64,000 nucleotides of DNA from Eupeodes corollae (GCF_945859685.1 NC_079147.1:149878645-149942644); one strand, 5' to 3'; numbered from the stretch's first letter, positions 1-10,944 are shown. Notes: a model not told the origin generated them from the letters alone. Translations and numbers: made by a program.

Positions 1-189
1 CCTCTTTGCCTCATTCTTATAGTTTTTGTTGATTACTTAAAAGGTACCTCATGCAGCTATCTTACCTAAATCGAAATAAGTGACGATATTGTTGATAAAA
101 ATTGATTCCACTCAAAGATGATGTATCTCTTGTTCCCGATTTAATATTATTTTACCTCCCTATTTAAACCTCTTTCAGTACTGTTCCAT

Positions 190-335
190 CTTTCTATTTC
201 TCAAGCTATTTTCGTAAAGCTTTAGAAAGATTCCTTTATTTATACTCTTTTAATTTAAAAGGAGCAACAAATTAAACTATGAGCTACAGGCCCATAGCCA
301 AGCTTTTTGAAAGTATTGTCTACGACTCTCGATTT
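190..335 (+). pseudogene. Degenerate LINE reverse-transcriptase scrap
   Basis: A short reading segment from 279 gives SYRPIAKLFESIVYD. It resembles the conserved block at the start of LINE reverse-transcriptase domains (usually NYRPISxLSxIxKLFE). Upstream, 190-270 can be read as a decayed version of the segment that precedes this block. Stops and indels prevent a continuous frame. It does not match the better preserved families in this window closely enough to be assigned to one. Bases 1-189 show nothing recognisable. Confidence 0.35.
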
Positions 336-351
336 TAATTGTACATCTATA

Positions 352-409
352 ACCTTCCCATAGAAAGTTATTGTAATAGGTCCGATTTCTCAAATTGAAA
401 ATTTTGAGA
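352..409 (-). repeat. AT3 repeat, 3'-end fragment
   Basis: Reverse-complement match to the last ~57 bases of the AT3 elements at 20.5 and 28.3 kb. It carries the block around TTGTAATAGGTCCGATTT and the A/T-rich run that follows, with several substitutions. Only the 3' end of the family is present, as in most other short copies here. Confidence 0.7.
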
Positions 410-422
410 CCAACATTAAATC

Positions 423-457
423 ATTCTTCTCAGCTTCCGTCGCAGTGCTCAAAAACG
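423..457 (-). repeat. RTE-1 scrap (about 35 bp)
   Basis: Matches, with a few substitutions, the RTE-1 RT segment seen at about 32866-32901 on the same strand (core GCTTCCGTCGCA followed by TGCTCAAAAACGC). It is too short to carry function. Confidence 0.55.
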
Positions 458-528
458 CATATTCTGAACGAATGCGTGGAGTTGGAGGAATACGTTGCAA
501 CGCACTCTTACAATTACAGTAAGATGCG

Positions 529-1034
529 TTGGCCTCGTTTCACCAAGCGAGAGAACTTCATTCGAGTGACATAGCCCCACTTAACAACAGAAATATGATA
601 AATACAGAAATTAATCAACAGATGGACGAAACAATAAAACAAACGATGGAACTGACAATACTAAAGTACAAAGAATTGGACCTAATGGACGCTTACAAAA
701 ACGCGACTATTGACGCACTGCGAAGACACAAGAGTGGCTTACTGACAAGACTAAAACTAGTAAAGACGACTTACAGACACAAACGACTTGGAGGTTAGGA
801 CACTGAAGTCGTCAATGAAAAAAAATCAATCTGTTGATTAAGGAGAACTACAGGCTATCAATTAACAAGTGCTGGGACCGCAAGATCCGGTCAGTTGATT
901 CGAGTGATCCTAGTATGTTCTCTAAAATCAACAAGATATTCAGGAAAAAGAACGACAGTGACCTTTCGGGTCTGAAACTCCAAAGAACCGAAGAGAACAG
1001 AGACGTACTCATGACAGAGCAAATAGATCCATAG
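529..1034 (+). pseudogene. LINE-G pre-RT linker region, broken
   Basis: Two open stretches in different frames (529-798 and 834-1034) encode charged, helix-rich sequence, including KCWDRKIRSVDSSDPSMFSKINKIFRKK. That is typical of the spacer between endonuclease and RT in Jockey-type ORF2 proteins. No catalytic motif lies here. The frame change near 800-834 and the SINE insertion just downstream show that it is not translated as one protein. There is no ATG at 529 (the codon is TTG), so this is an open stretch and not a gene start. Confidence 0.5.
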
Positions 1035-1055
1035 GAAGCCATATTTGACGATGAC

Positions 1056-1068
1056 TTTTACATAATTG
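1056..1068 (+). repeat. Target-site duplication, left copy (SINE copy 1)
   Basis: TTTTACATAATTG, repeated exactly at 1388-1400. The two 13-bp copies flank SINE copy 1 and mark target-primed insertion into LINE-G. Confidence 0.9.
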
Positions 1069-1387
1069 TACCCGTGGCATGATGGTTAGTGCGTTGCACT
1101 GTCATGCAAGGGGTCTTGGGTTCAATCCCTGCCTGTGCCACCTTAATTTAAAAAAAATAATTTTCGCGGGTACTGCCTCTTGCGAGGAATTGACAAATCC
1201 TTCAAGAGTAATTCTTGTCATGAAAAAGTGCTTTCTCAAACTAGCCGTTCGGATTCGGCCTAAAATTGTAGGTCCCTTCCATTCCTGACAACAGTACTCG
1301 CACACAGGAATGGTTGAGAGTTGTAAGTCACTAGGCCCTGGTTCACAACCGACTGTTGCGCCACCCCATTTGATTTTTTTTTTTTGA
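1069..1387 (+). mobile_element. tRNA-derived SINE, full-length copy 1
   Basis: A non-coding retrotransposon of 319 bp. The head is tRNA-like: A box TGGCATGATGG at 1075-1085, B box GGTTCAATCCC at 1119-1129, an anticodon-loop-like CTGTCAT, and GTGGCA near the 5' end able to pair with TGCCAC at about 1136-1141. The loop resembles tRNA-Asp (anticodon GTC). A body of about 200 bp follows, then a 3' part ending in GCGCCACC and a T-rich tail. Exact 13-bp duplications flank it. Copy 2 at 59460-59770 is almost identical over its whole length, so this is a defined family and not a tRNA gene. It is presumably transcribed by RNA polymerase III from the internal boxes and needs a LINE's RT for movement. 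Confidence 0.9.
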
Positions 1388-1400
1388 TTTTACATAATTG
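1388..1400 (+). repeat. Target-site duplication, right copy (SINE copy 1)
   Basis: Second exact copy of TTTTACATAATTG. LINE-G sequence resumes directly after it. Confidence 0.9.
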
Positions 1401-1627
1401 AAGATCAGAAGGCAAAAGTGGAGGCGGTGGGAGCTGCCTTCCAGCAAGTGTACAAGGTGAATGTTAGCATTCGCCCCAACCACGACCTGGAAAACAGAGC
1501 TCTACTTAATCACTTTTACCTTCGAAATGATATGACACAATGGCGATCTGCGAACCGCGGTTTCTTGCGGTTCAATGACGATTCCTTGGCAAATGCCATA
1601 ATCGCCGAGTAAACGGGACCAAGTCCC

Positions 1628-3000
1628 TTGTTAGTGACGAAGGTTGAGCTTCAGCTCATCTTCAATTCAATAAAAAACAAAAAGTCAGCAGGTGTCGATG
1701 GTATATCCAACGTTGTACTAAGACATTTACCGATGGAAGCAATTGACATTTACACCACACTCTTCAATAATTCACTGAATAATGCATATTATTCAGTACA
1801 TTGGACCGCTGTGGTCCTTCCTCTCCCGAAAAAGGGAAAGGACAACTCCAACCCGTCAAATTTTCGGTCGATAAGTCTTCTTCCGAGCATCAGCAAAGTT
1901 TTCGAAAAGATCATTAATAGGGCTCTGACTAAGTAGGCTTCGGACAACAAAATAATTCCGGATAAACAGTTCGGGTTCATGGCGGGTCATGACACAATTC
2001 ATGCTGCGTCTAAATTCGTTTCTGATATCCAATGGAATCAATCAAAACAACAATGAACAGGTGCTGTTCTTGTCTTGGTTGATTTGGAAAAGGCCTTTGA
2101 CACCGTATGGTTAGAGGGTCTTTATCTTTACCTAAAACTGAGCAGGCTTGGCATAAGCAAGACATTATTATTTACTTTATGATAGTAAGTTTGTTGTCAA
2201 AAGTGGCAATGTAACTGCTACCACAACATTCTCAATTAAAAATGGTCATCAACAGGGAGCGGTGAATTAATCGATTCTCTTCTTCTTCCGATTCTGATCT
2301 GATAGGTAGTCTTACAAAGGCAATTGCGTACGCCGACGATCTAATTGCGTACAGAACGGCCCGAAAGGTTGAGGTTATTAGAATTCTCTTGCAGCGTGAT
2401 TTCGACAAGATTCAGCGATATTGCGACGACTGGAAACTGAAAATAAATGTCCAGAAGTCGGAGACAATTCAGTTTCGGACTTCGTTGGCTGGGGCCACGA
2501 GGAATACGTGCAAGAATTGGCTCAAGATGGTCATCGTCGATCTTCACGGGCAGCCATTAGCCGAACCTTCTCATGTGCATTACTATTTCAACGAGGTCCC
2601 ATACAAGGTGGCTCGAATCAACAGAATTGACAATTTCGTTATAAAACTCGTTCGAGGTCACATTGCAAGAGCTATGTTTTCGACCAACAATTTAATTTTC
2701 GGGGCGTTTTATCCGAACGACGAGTATTTTGAAAGTGCACGTTTGAGCGGCTTCATTCCACCAGAGTCATTCATCTTTTTAAATAGATGCAGTCTGATAC
2801 AGGATAGATTGACAGTTCCGCTAATCTACCACGTCAGACAAAGAATCGTGGATAGGTGACTCCTGTACAATCGTGACGTCATGGTACAAGGCGGAGCTAA
2901 GCTACTTCGGTTCAGTAGGGCAGTGTCCGAACGGGAACGAACTGATAGGGTGAAGCAGGAGAACCAGTTTTGGTGGCTTCAATCGGCACTTAATAGTGGG
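1628..3000 (+). pseudogene. LINE-G reverse transcriptase, broken copy 1
   Basis: RT blocks are recognisable in order: KSAGVDGISN (about 1681), PLPKKGKDNSNPSNFRSISLLPSISKVFEKI (about 1822-1915), LVDLEKAFDTVW (about 2077-2112), QQGAVN (about 2250), AYADDLIAYR (about 2325-2355) and CDDWKLKINVQKSETI (about 2424-2470). In-frame stops interrupt it (for example near 1934 and 2270) and the frame shifts repeatedly. After the RT core a large deletion joins GQPLA to the C-terminal YYFNE block (2389-2859 is one open stretch). Comparison with copy 2 at 51288-52106 confirms the order and the gap. It cannot make a working enzyme. Confidence 0.8.
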
Positions 3001-3102
3001 TAGTCGTCTTACATACTTGTTTTATAGTCTTAGGGTTTAAGTTTAAGTAGAATAGGCATGGTGGCAAAAAAAGAAAGAGAAAAAAAAAAAACAAAAAAAA
3101 AT

Positions 3103-3215
3103 TTGAATATTTGGACAATGGTGAAATTCCTGGTCTGAAGCCACACTGATAAGGACCTGTCAGGTTTTGGTGAAAAACCTGTGGACCCTTGTGTCCTATT
3201 GTACAATTATTTTGC
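3103..3215 (-). repeat. Rearranged RTE-1 fragment
   Basis: On the minus strand this contains the RTE-1 RT block GPYQCGFRPG (about 3125-3165), matching 33301-33355. Directly upstream of it in the element's orientation is a ~37-bp segment with the core TCCACAGGTTTTTC, which otherwise occurs at 9290-9326 near the 5' end of RTE-1 copy 1. The join of 5'-end sequence to RT sequence suggests an internally deleted copy. Confidence 0.55.
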
Positions 3216-4984
3216 AAGGCTATGAATTGTTCGTTTATTTGCCGTCGACATACACCATCGTGGTAATGGGATTTAACAATAATCGTTTATTTTTTCGGGG
3301 CTACATTTAGGCTTCAATTTGGAATTACAACAAATCAAAAAATGTATCGAGTAGGGTATATTTTTAAAGCCTTTGATCTGAGAATGTAATTTTTGTGTAC
3401 TTTGCTTAAAGTTTGTATCTGACTTCGTAATAAAGTTCTTAAATTTTCACGAAAGACCCACCCACCTTTATATTTTCAAGAAAAAAATACAAATACAATT
3501 TTGAAAAGTGATTTTTAAAGACATGTTAAAAGCTTAAACAAACAAGAAACACAAAAAGTATAACATTATATATGTTAAGGAGCTACAGGAAGCTGATATT
3601 CTGGAAAGGTCATACATAAACAATAAAGGCTGAACAAAGTATGCTGTTTGCAACTTAACCTACCTTCCAAACCAACCTAATAATTTCTTTCGAACAAAAA
3701 ACATACCAAGTTCTAATATATTCTCAATCCCCGAACAAAAATTCAAATCTTAAACAACCTCGCATCTTACTTTTCCACCCCATTGCCATAACCTTCACCA
3801 TCTTCTACCGCAAGAAGAAGGACATGCGGTTTGATTTTAATATAGATGTAGGTAGGTATACATATCTACATTTTACTGTGTATACAAAATAAATTCCTGC
3901 GGGTGGGTATCTAAACTTTTTTTACAAATTACTCAACTTCCATTAAAGTTTGTTATACATTATTTTTTGTCGGTTTGTTTTCTTATTTTAACGCAATTTT
4001 TTCTTCGTGGAATTTCGTGAAATCGTATCATGTTGCTTATACCATTTATTGTGCAAACATTCTTCCTTGATGCAGCAAAATGTTTTGTTCTTTTTTTTTT
4101 AAACTTTATTTTTGCAAAATTTGCTCTCCTATAAAAGTTCGGTGAATTTCTGAATAGAAACTCGTAAATCGTGACGTGAATAATTTTAGGTCGTTAGTTT
4201 GGTCGTTCGTGCATACTTTTTTCTCTTTCGCATTTGGTTTCATGCAATTAATAAAACCGAAAATAAAAAAAATAAGAATACGAAATAAAAACCATTTGAC
4301 AAATCACCGCGAAACAGAATGAACAACTTAAAAATTCGGAAGGATATATAAAGCGGTAGAATGATTCAGCAATTTCATCGCCATTACCAAAGCTCTTAAC
4401 TGATAATAATCTTTTTTTCCCCAAAACGACGAAAAATGTCTCATATTTTCCAGACAGATAAACAAGGGTCCATCATTATTCTATTCATTCTAGCAAGAAA
4501 TTGACGTACATTTTACACGTGGCTGCGTACCTATTTCGTGGCAAAAGAATAATATTAAGTATACATGTATACGTAAAAGATATTTATTTAGGTACCTATA
4601 CAATTCATAGATACATACGTATTGGTGTATATGTTATGTAGGTACCTTTTCTGAGGTAATGGCCCTACAATATTTCTTGGTCTATTGGGCACGTATTGGT
4701 TTCGAATAAAAATTAAATGCACGACTGGGTCACACGTACCACATGTTAGGTATGTTGGTATTATTTACATTCTAGGAACATGTTGTTTTTTTTTTGTTTT
4801 GGGAGAAGGATTTGTCGGGGCCATATGTTTTATGTTGACTGCTGTTTAATTCTTGGCTTAAGAAGGAAATTGTATTGAATTAATTTTTATTTTGCCTGTA
4901 TATTTAAAAATATGATTGAAAATAACCTATGTTAGAAATTTTGAAGGGCTGAATTATTTGAAAATGTGATCACAAAAGATGTCT
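3216..4984. other. AT-rich DNA, no gene seen
   Basis: About 1.8 kb without a credible open frame or a repeat shared with the rest of the window. It has homopolymer T/A runs and short (TACA)-like tracts only. Confidence 0.6.
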
Positions 4985-5041
4985 AGGTAAAACCTATTCT
5001 CACTGAATCGATAGGAGACCTTGTATAAAAGGTGAAAACCT

Positions 5042-6680
5042 TTGAAAGTCTCTTGCACAGTTAAATATAGCCGTAAAACCCTTCCTTCTTGGTGGAATGA
5101 AGAACTGTCCAGTCTTAGGAAAATGACGAGGACAATTTTCAATATCTGCTACAATCATAAGTTTTACCAACCGTATAAGGACTCTCATAAAATTCACAAG
5201 CAAGCCCTGTCATCAGCTAAAAGACAAGGCTGGAGAGAATACTGTCAATCAATCGAAGACATAAAGGACTCCGTAAGGCTCAGCAAAGTTTTATCGAAGG
5301 AACACTGATAAAGACGCACTTTCCGGGTTGCGAGAGTGATAACCCCGAACCGCTTGAAACCACAGAGCTAAACGTAGCTCATGTGGAGCAAGTCACTTCC
5401 GTTATAACTAGAGAAAATATTTTGTGGGCCATCGACATTTTTTCTCCATATAAATCCTCAGGCATGGATGGCATACTGCCAGTTATGTTTCAAAAGTTGC
5501 ATGATATGTCGTGGGGACGGTCAAAGTAGTTTTTATCCCGAAAGTGGGTAGGCGAGGTCACGAATCCGCGAAGGATTTCAGACCAATAAGCTTAACATCT
5601 TTTGTGCTTAAAACCTTGGAGGGCATTCTTGATTACCATATTAGAGAAATCCTAGTTGGACGACCTCTCGAAAGCTCTCAGCAGGCTTATCTTAAGGGCA
5701 AATATACGGAGACTACCCTCCATTGGGTAGTGCGTACTGTAGAACAAACAATCCATTATAAAGAATTTTCTCTTGCCACCTTCCTTGACTTAGAAGGTGC
5801 TTTTAACAACGTTCTTACCGAATCCATAGAAGAATCGCTCGTTAAGTTCGGTGTAGAAGACTTCATTCGAGAATAAATTATTTCCATGCTCAGTGGTAGG
5901 AAAATTCAAGACACTCTAGGCAATACAATCGCAACAAAACACGTGAGTAGGAGAACACCCCAGGGTAGTGTCCTTTCGCCTCTTCTACGCCTTCTGGTAA
6001 TGGATACAACTCTCGTTAAATTAGAGAGATGTGGAGTGAAGGCGGTAGCCTATGCGGATGATTTGGTGCTATTGGTGTCAGGAAAGTACACCTCTGTGAT
6101 TAGTGAAATCACGGAGTCAGCTTTGAAGAAAGTTAGCAGCTTGGCCACGAGTAGTGGACTAGGAGTTAACCAAAGTAAAACTAAACTGTTGCTCTTTACC
6201 ACCAAAACTTAAGTACCGCCCTTCACTCTACCTCGACTCAATGGTCAAATCCTATCATTGTCTTCCAATGCAAAATATTTGAGTGTTATACTTGACCCTA
6301 AACTAAACTGGAAACTAAATATTGAAGTACGGGTTAAGAAGGCCTGTGTTGCCTTCTACGCCTGCAGCAAAACTTTCGGCAAAAAGTGGGGACTTCAGTC
6401 GAAGATGATTTTATGGACGTACACAGCCGAAGTACGTCCAATCTTAACATATGGGTCGATTGTGTGGTGGCCTGCTCTTAGCAAAGCCTATAATATTTAT
6501 AAGCTAAAGAAGGTTCAGAGAACAGCTTGCGTGGGCACCACAGGGGCCATGCGTACTTGCCCAACGGACGCCTTACACGTCATTTTGGATCTTCTACCAA
6601 TCGACCTTTTTATTAAATACATAGTTTCCTGCAGCGCTATTAGGCTGAAGGAATCAAACAGCTGGTTGTCAAAACCTTAA
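5042..6680 (+). pseudogene. LOA-1 reverse transcriptase, copy 1, broken
   Basis: Blocks in order: pre-RT WWNEELSSLRK (about 5090), FSPYKSSGMDGILPVM (about 5440-5490), FIPKVGRRGHESAKDFRPISL (about 5530-5595), LATFLDLEGAFNNV (about 5772-5815), TPQGSVLSP (about 5955), YADDLVLL with the catalytic YADD at 6051-6062, GLGVNQSKTKLL (about 6160-6195), and the thumb region through VRPILTYGSIVWW (about 6430-6470). Breaks: a shift near 5306, the 60-bp deletion near 5507, stop TAA at 5874, a stop near 6210 and a stop TAA near 6678. The enzyme would copy element RNA at a nicked target. This copy cannot be translated through. Confidence 0.8.
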
Positions 6681-6701
6681 GGTCACAGCAACACAACGAA
6701 A

Positions 6702-7466
6702 TTGATTCCCTCAGATATTATCTCGGTAGACACTGACTACTGCACTCCTACTTTGAGCCTTAGTTTGGGTTTTAAGGTTATTTTCCCATCCAGAGAAGAT
6801 TGGGAGGATGACATGGTGTCGATAGGTTTCGACACAATCATCTTTACTGACGGCTCAAAGATGGAGTGCGGAGTTGGTTCTGGGATCTCTTCTGAGTTCC
6901 TAAATGTAGCTAAATCCTTTAGACTTCCTGACTTTGCTATCGTTTTTAAGGCTGAACTGCTGGCAATAAAGGAGGCATGTAAGATACTTAAACAAAGCCC
7001 AAACCAAAACCGAAATGCGGCTATCTTTACAGACAGTCAGGCAGCTGTCAAAGCCATCAACTCGGCCAAATCCTCATCTAAATTGGGCCAGCAATTTCGC
7101 GATGAGCTTGCGAGCCTGAATATTATTCTCGGTGTCACCCTGATCTGGGTTCCGGGCCTTAGTGGTATCGTGGGAAATGAACGGGCTGACGAGCTAGCCA
7201 GGCAGGGATCGGCCCTTCATAGCTCATTTGCGAAAATGGTTAAAATTTCTCTTGGCGCAATGAAGGGTAAAATATTTTCTATCTATCAAACTGAATTAAA
7301 CCAAAGGTGGAGCAATTTACCCAACTGCATTATATCTAGGAAGGTATGGCCCACCTGTAATAAAACCCGTACAAACCATCTTCTATGCAGGCCAAGGCAA
7401 GACAGAGCCAGGATTGTTGCGGTTTGTACCAGACATTGGCCTATAGGAGTTCATGCAGAGAAGTGA
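6702..7466 (+). pseudogene. LOA-1 RNase H domain, copy 1
   Basis: An open stretch of 254 codons with an RNase H fold. FTDGSKMECGVG carries the first acidic residue (residues 48-59), ELLAIKEAC the glutamate (about 84-92), IFTDSQAAVKAI the second aspartate (about 108-119), and WVPGLSGIVGNERADELAR the last aspartate (about 148-166). In the family this last block reads WVPGHSGI; here the conserved histidine is leucine, so activity would probably be impaired even if it were expressed. It follows the RT after a stop codon and loses its C-terminal zinc-knuckle region at 7466. Confidence 0.8.
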
Positions 7467-7757
7467 CTAAAAAGACTAAAAAGAAAGTGAAACGATAATT
7501 CATTTCCCCTGCAAATGTCCTGCTTTGTCAAACACTAGAATGAAATACTTTGAAAAAGCATTCTTTCACGAGACACCTTATCTTTTTTCTCAATACAACA
7601 AAATGGCTCTAACATAATCGCTATAAAGCTTCTCTATAAATCTTTTCCTTTCTACCACAGGTCAAACGATTTTTTGGTATCAAAACGGCGCACTACAGCG
7701 CTAATTGGATCTCAGGCTAGGTTGCCTTGAGATCACCATTTCTACCTACCTACCATA

Positions 7758-9287
7758 CCTTCCAACAAATCTAAAGATGCATATATATATATAATAACAA
7801 CATAAATTATTCATAAAATATAAATAAAGTACCAAGTTTCTTATTTATACAAACTATCATCAATAAAAGATGTAAAATTAATGATTTTAGTTTATAGCTG
7901 CTTTTTAATATCTTAACCTATCCTGAAGCGAATTCATGTGACCAAGTTGTTCCCTGTTTTCAATTATAATCCTTTTTTAACCTTCCATTTTCTCTCAATC
8001 TCTCACATCTGTTGCTATATTTCAGTGAAAAGAATGCGTAGCTGACGAGTCATGATAAAAAAGGGCCAACGGACTAGAACCCCATTAGCCACACATACAC
8101 TTTTTTACCCAAAAGAATTAATCCTTGTGTCGAAACAGGTGGACACGATTCAATTAAATAATAAATGAGTTCCATCAAAATTGTTTTTTTTTTTTTTATT
8201 CTGTCAATGTCCTATGTTTTTCATACCTATTCATAGATATGAGTATATACCTTCATACTCATCTCTGTAACCCTTTTTGGACAGAAAGTTTTGCGGTCCC
8301 TGGATGTTGAAACGGGGACACTGTGAAAAAAAAACAGCAAACATTTTCTAAGCGTATCGCCATTGCCTTTGTATACCTATAGAATAAAAAGGCTATATGG
8401 ATTTAAAGGGAAGGTGGGAAAAAATTTAAGTTTACCATTTAATATTCTTTTGGGACGATATATCAGCCAGGGTGTCATTATTATGTATATAAAAGATTGA
8501 AATCACAAAAATGGGTTGCTATGAAAAAAAAGGCTAATCTCTGTTTTGTTTTTATACACATTACCAAAGCTATAGCATGTACGTAGTTAAGCCGAAAAGT
8601 ATATATATTAAGGGACATCAGACAGACTTTCGACACAGTTTTTCTTTTTTAGTTTTGGGTATGACAATATGTACATAGTTTCAAAAAAAAATAATCTTAA
8701 CTGAGAATATGACGAACTAAAAGGACATTATTTCATGCATACCTATACATACATACATGCAAAATTCATACAGATTACTTTTTCTGATTTGCGGAAAAAT
8801 AAGTCATCAGAGATGAATTGAAGTGGTCATTCAATATGAAAAGATGCGAATTCAAGGCAATAAGTTCTCTACTTCATTTCAAAAAATATATTATTGGCGT
8901 CAAGACCTCCGGGCATGGAAAGTTGTATCTACATTTTTTTTTCCAAATAATAAGAGACACATTTAAGGCGTCTTATTTATTTTAATACAGGGTTTTCCAA
9001 TTAGCAGGTCTTATATAAGAAACCCCCAAAAATAATCAATACCGAAATAAAAATCAAAATAAGTATTCTACGTTCCCTAGGAAAATGGAGATATATATTT
9101 ATGACGTATTCTTTCTTAAATGTTAAAATAAATAATTTCATTTTCTCTTACTTGTAAATAATGGCGCTTTTTGATAGGGTGTTGGCCATAGCAAAGATCA
9201 CGTTACATAATTTTTGATCTAAATTCATGAATAGTTTTAGTTCGAATTTTAAAAATCACTGTGTTCAAATGGTATACATGTGCATTC
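7758..9287. other. AT-rich DNA, no gene seen
   Basis: About 1.5 kb with short AT dinucleotide tracts (about 7780-7795) and long T/A runs. No credible reading frame and no repeat shared with the rest of the window was recognised. Confidence 0.55.
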
Positions 9288-9786
9288 AAGAGGACACAAG
9301 CGTCCACAGGTTTTTCTCAAAACCCACCTCTGTCTATCAACTAATACTCTAACCTCTTCGTGGTGAACATCGTGTGCCTAGTACCTGAGCTGGGTTCCAA
9401 TCCCAGTGGAAAGCTGTTGGGGGTAGCAAACTAGAGAGAGGGAAAGGTGCTTCCACTAAGGCACCTCCCTTATCCAGACGGCAACGAAGGAATTCCCGAG
9501 ATGGAATCAACGGTGGCGTCTCCAGTTCCAGTATGGTAGAACTACTAAGTGAACACCTTATAGGGCTTCTACGACTTATTTGGAGCCTAGGCGTACGTAT
9601 AGAAGCGGTTTATTCGGCTCCCCGTCCTTGGAGTTATACTACGGATCTGGACTTCAGGTTATGTGCTGTAGGGGAAACTTCCTGACCACGTAAGAAAATC
9701 ATAGTTGCGAAGCACCAACAAGCTCCGGATACGGACGGTTTACCTTTTGACAACCCACAGAAACGAATTAAGGTCAACGAACTTTA

Positions 9787-10870
9787 GATATGCACGTGGA
9801 ATGTTAGGTCCCTTAACAGACCACGTGCAGCTGAAAAATTAGTGGAGGCCCTAGACTGCTATAAAGCAGACATTACCAGCATCCAGGAAATACGATGGCA
9901 AAAAGAGGATAAAAAACTACGTTATTTACTATGGTGACTGCTACCGACAAAATCAACAGCGCTTATTTGAATGTGGCTTTGTCTGTGCAGCCATACTAAG
10001 GCAACAACTCTTGAGCTATAGGTGCATTAACGAGCGCCTCATGACCATCCGTATCAAGGCTAAATTCGGCAATATTAGCCTGTTCTGCGTGTACGCCCCA
10101 CAGAAAAGAAGGATGACAACACCAAAGATTTTATGTTCTTCGAGCTCTTAAACAAAACATATGAGCAGTGTCCTATAGCTACGATATTAAAATAGTCCTG
10201 GAGATTTTAATGCCAAGCTAGAAAGGGAAGACATCTTCGGTGGAATAATCGTGAAAAAGCCTGCACGACAAAACTTACGAAAACAGATTCAGGCTCAGTA
10301 AGCGTTTTCAACATATAAACATCCATAAAGGAACTTGAAGTTTTTCAGACCAATATACCGTCAATCAGACTAACCATATTGCGCTCGACGCCAGTAAACG
10401 CTTTCAGCATCATGGATGTCTAAACTTTCCGAGGAGCTAACATCGACTCGGACAACTTTCTCGGTGTAGCCAGAGTAGGACTTCGGGTTTCCAGAACCAT
10501 GGAAAAACAGGGAGGTGCTGGGAGAACCGAGTTACAAGTAACCTTTCTCGAAGTTCTCTGCCACCAACACAATGTATCGAAAACCAGTGGCAACATTGCC
10601 AAGATCAGAGCTGCAGCCTCTGATGTGCTGGGTTTCAAGCAGCCACCAACAAGGAACCCATCGTTTGATAAGGAATGTCGGCAGGCAAATGCAGTCAAAT
10701 GCATTCAAACAACAGGCACGCAAAGCGGTGCTGCATAAAAGGACAAGAGCTGCTCATGAGCTCTATAAGCAGAAGAGGCGAGAGAATCACCGACTTCTCA
10801 GAAGGAAAAAGAAGATGTTGAGAGGTTTTAGAGCAGGAATGAAGTTCGAAAGTTTTATGAACAGGTGAAA
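9787..10870 (+). pseudogene. RTE-1 endonuclease region, copy 1, broken
   Basis: Recognisable blocks are CTWNVRSLNRPRAAEKL (about 9790), ALDCYKADITSIQEIRW (about 9853-9900), NERLMTIRIKAKFGNISLFCVYAP (about 10028-10100), and the C-terminal part leading to FKQPPTRNPSFDKECRQANA (about 10638-10695). EIRW corresponds to the glutamate-bearing motif of the apurinic-type endonuclease fold, which nicks target DNA. The frame breaks several times, for example after IRWQKED, and the catalytic GDFN-like block near 10200 is garbled. The last stretch (10572-10868) is the basic spacer before RT. Confidence 0.65.
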
Positions 10871-10944
10871 CGAAATTCACATGTATATAAACCTGGAACC
10901 GAAGGCTGCAAAGACGAAAGTGGAAACATCACCGTCCTCCCCAC

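Larger units (their letters stand above)
458..3105 (+). mobile_element. LINE-G copy 1 (Jockey-superfamily non-LTR retrotransposon, decayed)
   Basis: This is a defective LINE. It holds the segment between endonuclease and RT (about 458-1050), an RT domain (1628-2530) and a C-terminal region (2560-3000), ending in an A-rich tail near 3060-3105. The same family lies on the minus strand at 50.4-52.1 kb, and that comparison shows what is wrong here: stops and frameshifts throughout, a SINE inserted at 1069-1387, and a deletion of roughly 330 bp near 2555. The deletion joins the residues GQPLA directly to the HVHYYFNE block and removes the segment after the RT core. The endonuclease is missing, so the copy is also 5' truncated. 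The family is assigned from the RT motifs; the exact clade within the superfamily is not certain. Confidence 0.75.
4985..7757 (+). mobile_element. LOA-1 copy 1 (LOA/R1-like LINE with RNase H)
   Basis: A 5'-truncated copy of a LINE encoding RT followed by RNase H, the layout of the LOA, R1 and I groups. Its start and most of its length align with copy 2 at 23.7-26.5 kb. It lacks the endonuclease. It has lost about 60 bp near 5507 (after the HDM codons) and the zinc-finger segment near 7465, both of which copy 2 keeps. In exchange it keeps the middle of RNase H that copy 2 has lost. The 3' end is a CTAC-rich tail (7738-7757). Assignment to LOA rests on the order of domains and on the ACVAFYACSKTFGKKWGL and VRPILTYGSIVWW blocks; R1 or I group is the alternative. 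Confidence 0.8.

Noticed and set aside
1070..1141. Possible tRNA-Asp gene
   Set aside because: A and B boxes and an Asp-like loop are present, but the cloverleaf is imperfect, the unit continues as a 319-bp repeat, and an exact target duplication flanks it. It is the head of a SINE.
8988..9020. CAGGGTTTTCCAA after TA as a mariner terminal repeat
   Set aside because: It resembles the left end near 49366, but no inverted partner or transposase was found downstream.
9355..9415. B-box-like GGTTCCAATCCC as a second SINE head or tRNA
   Set aside because: No convincing A box, no flanking duplication, and the segment lies within the 5' part of RTE-1 copy 1.
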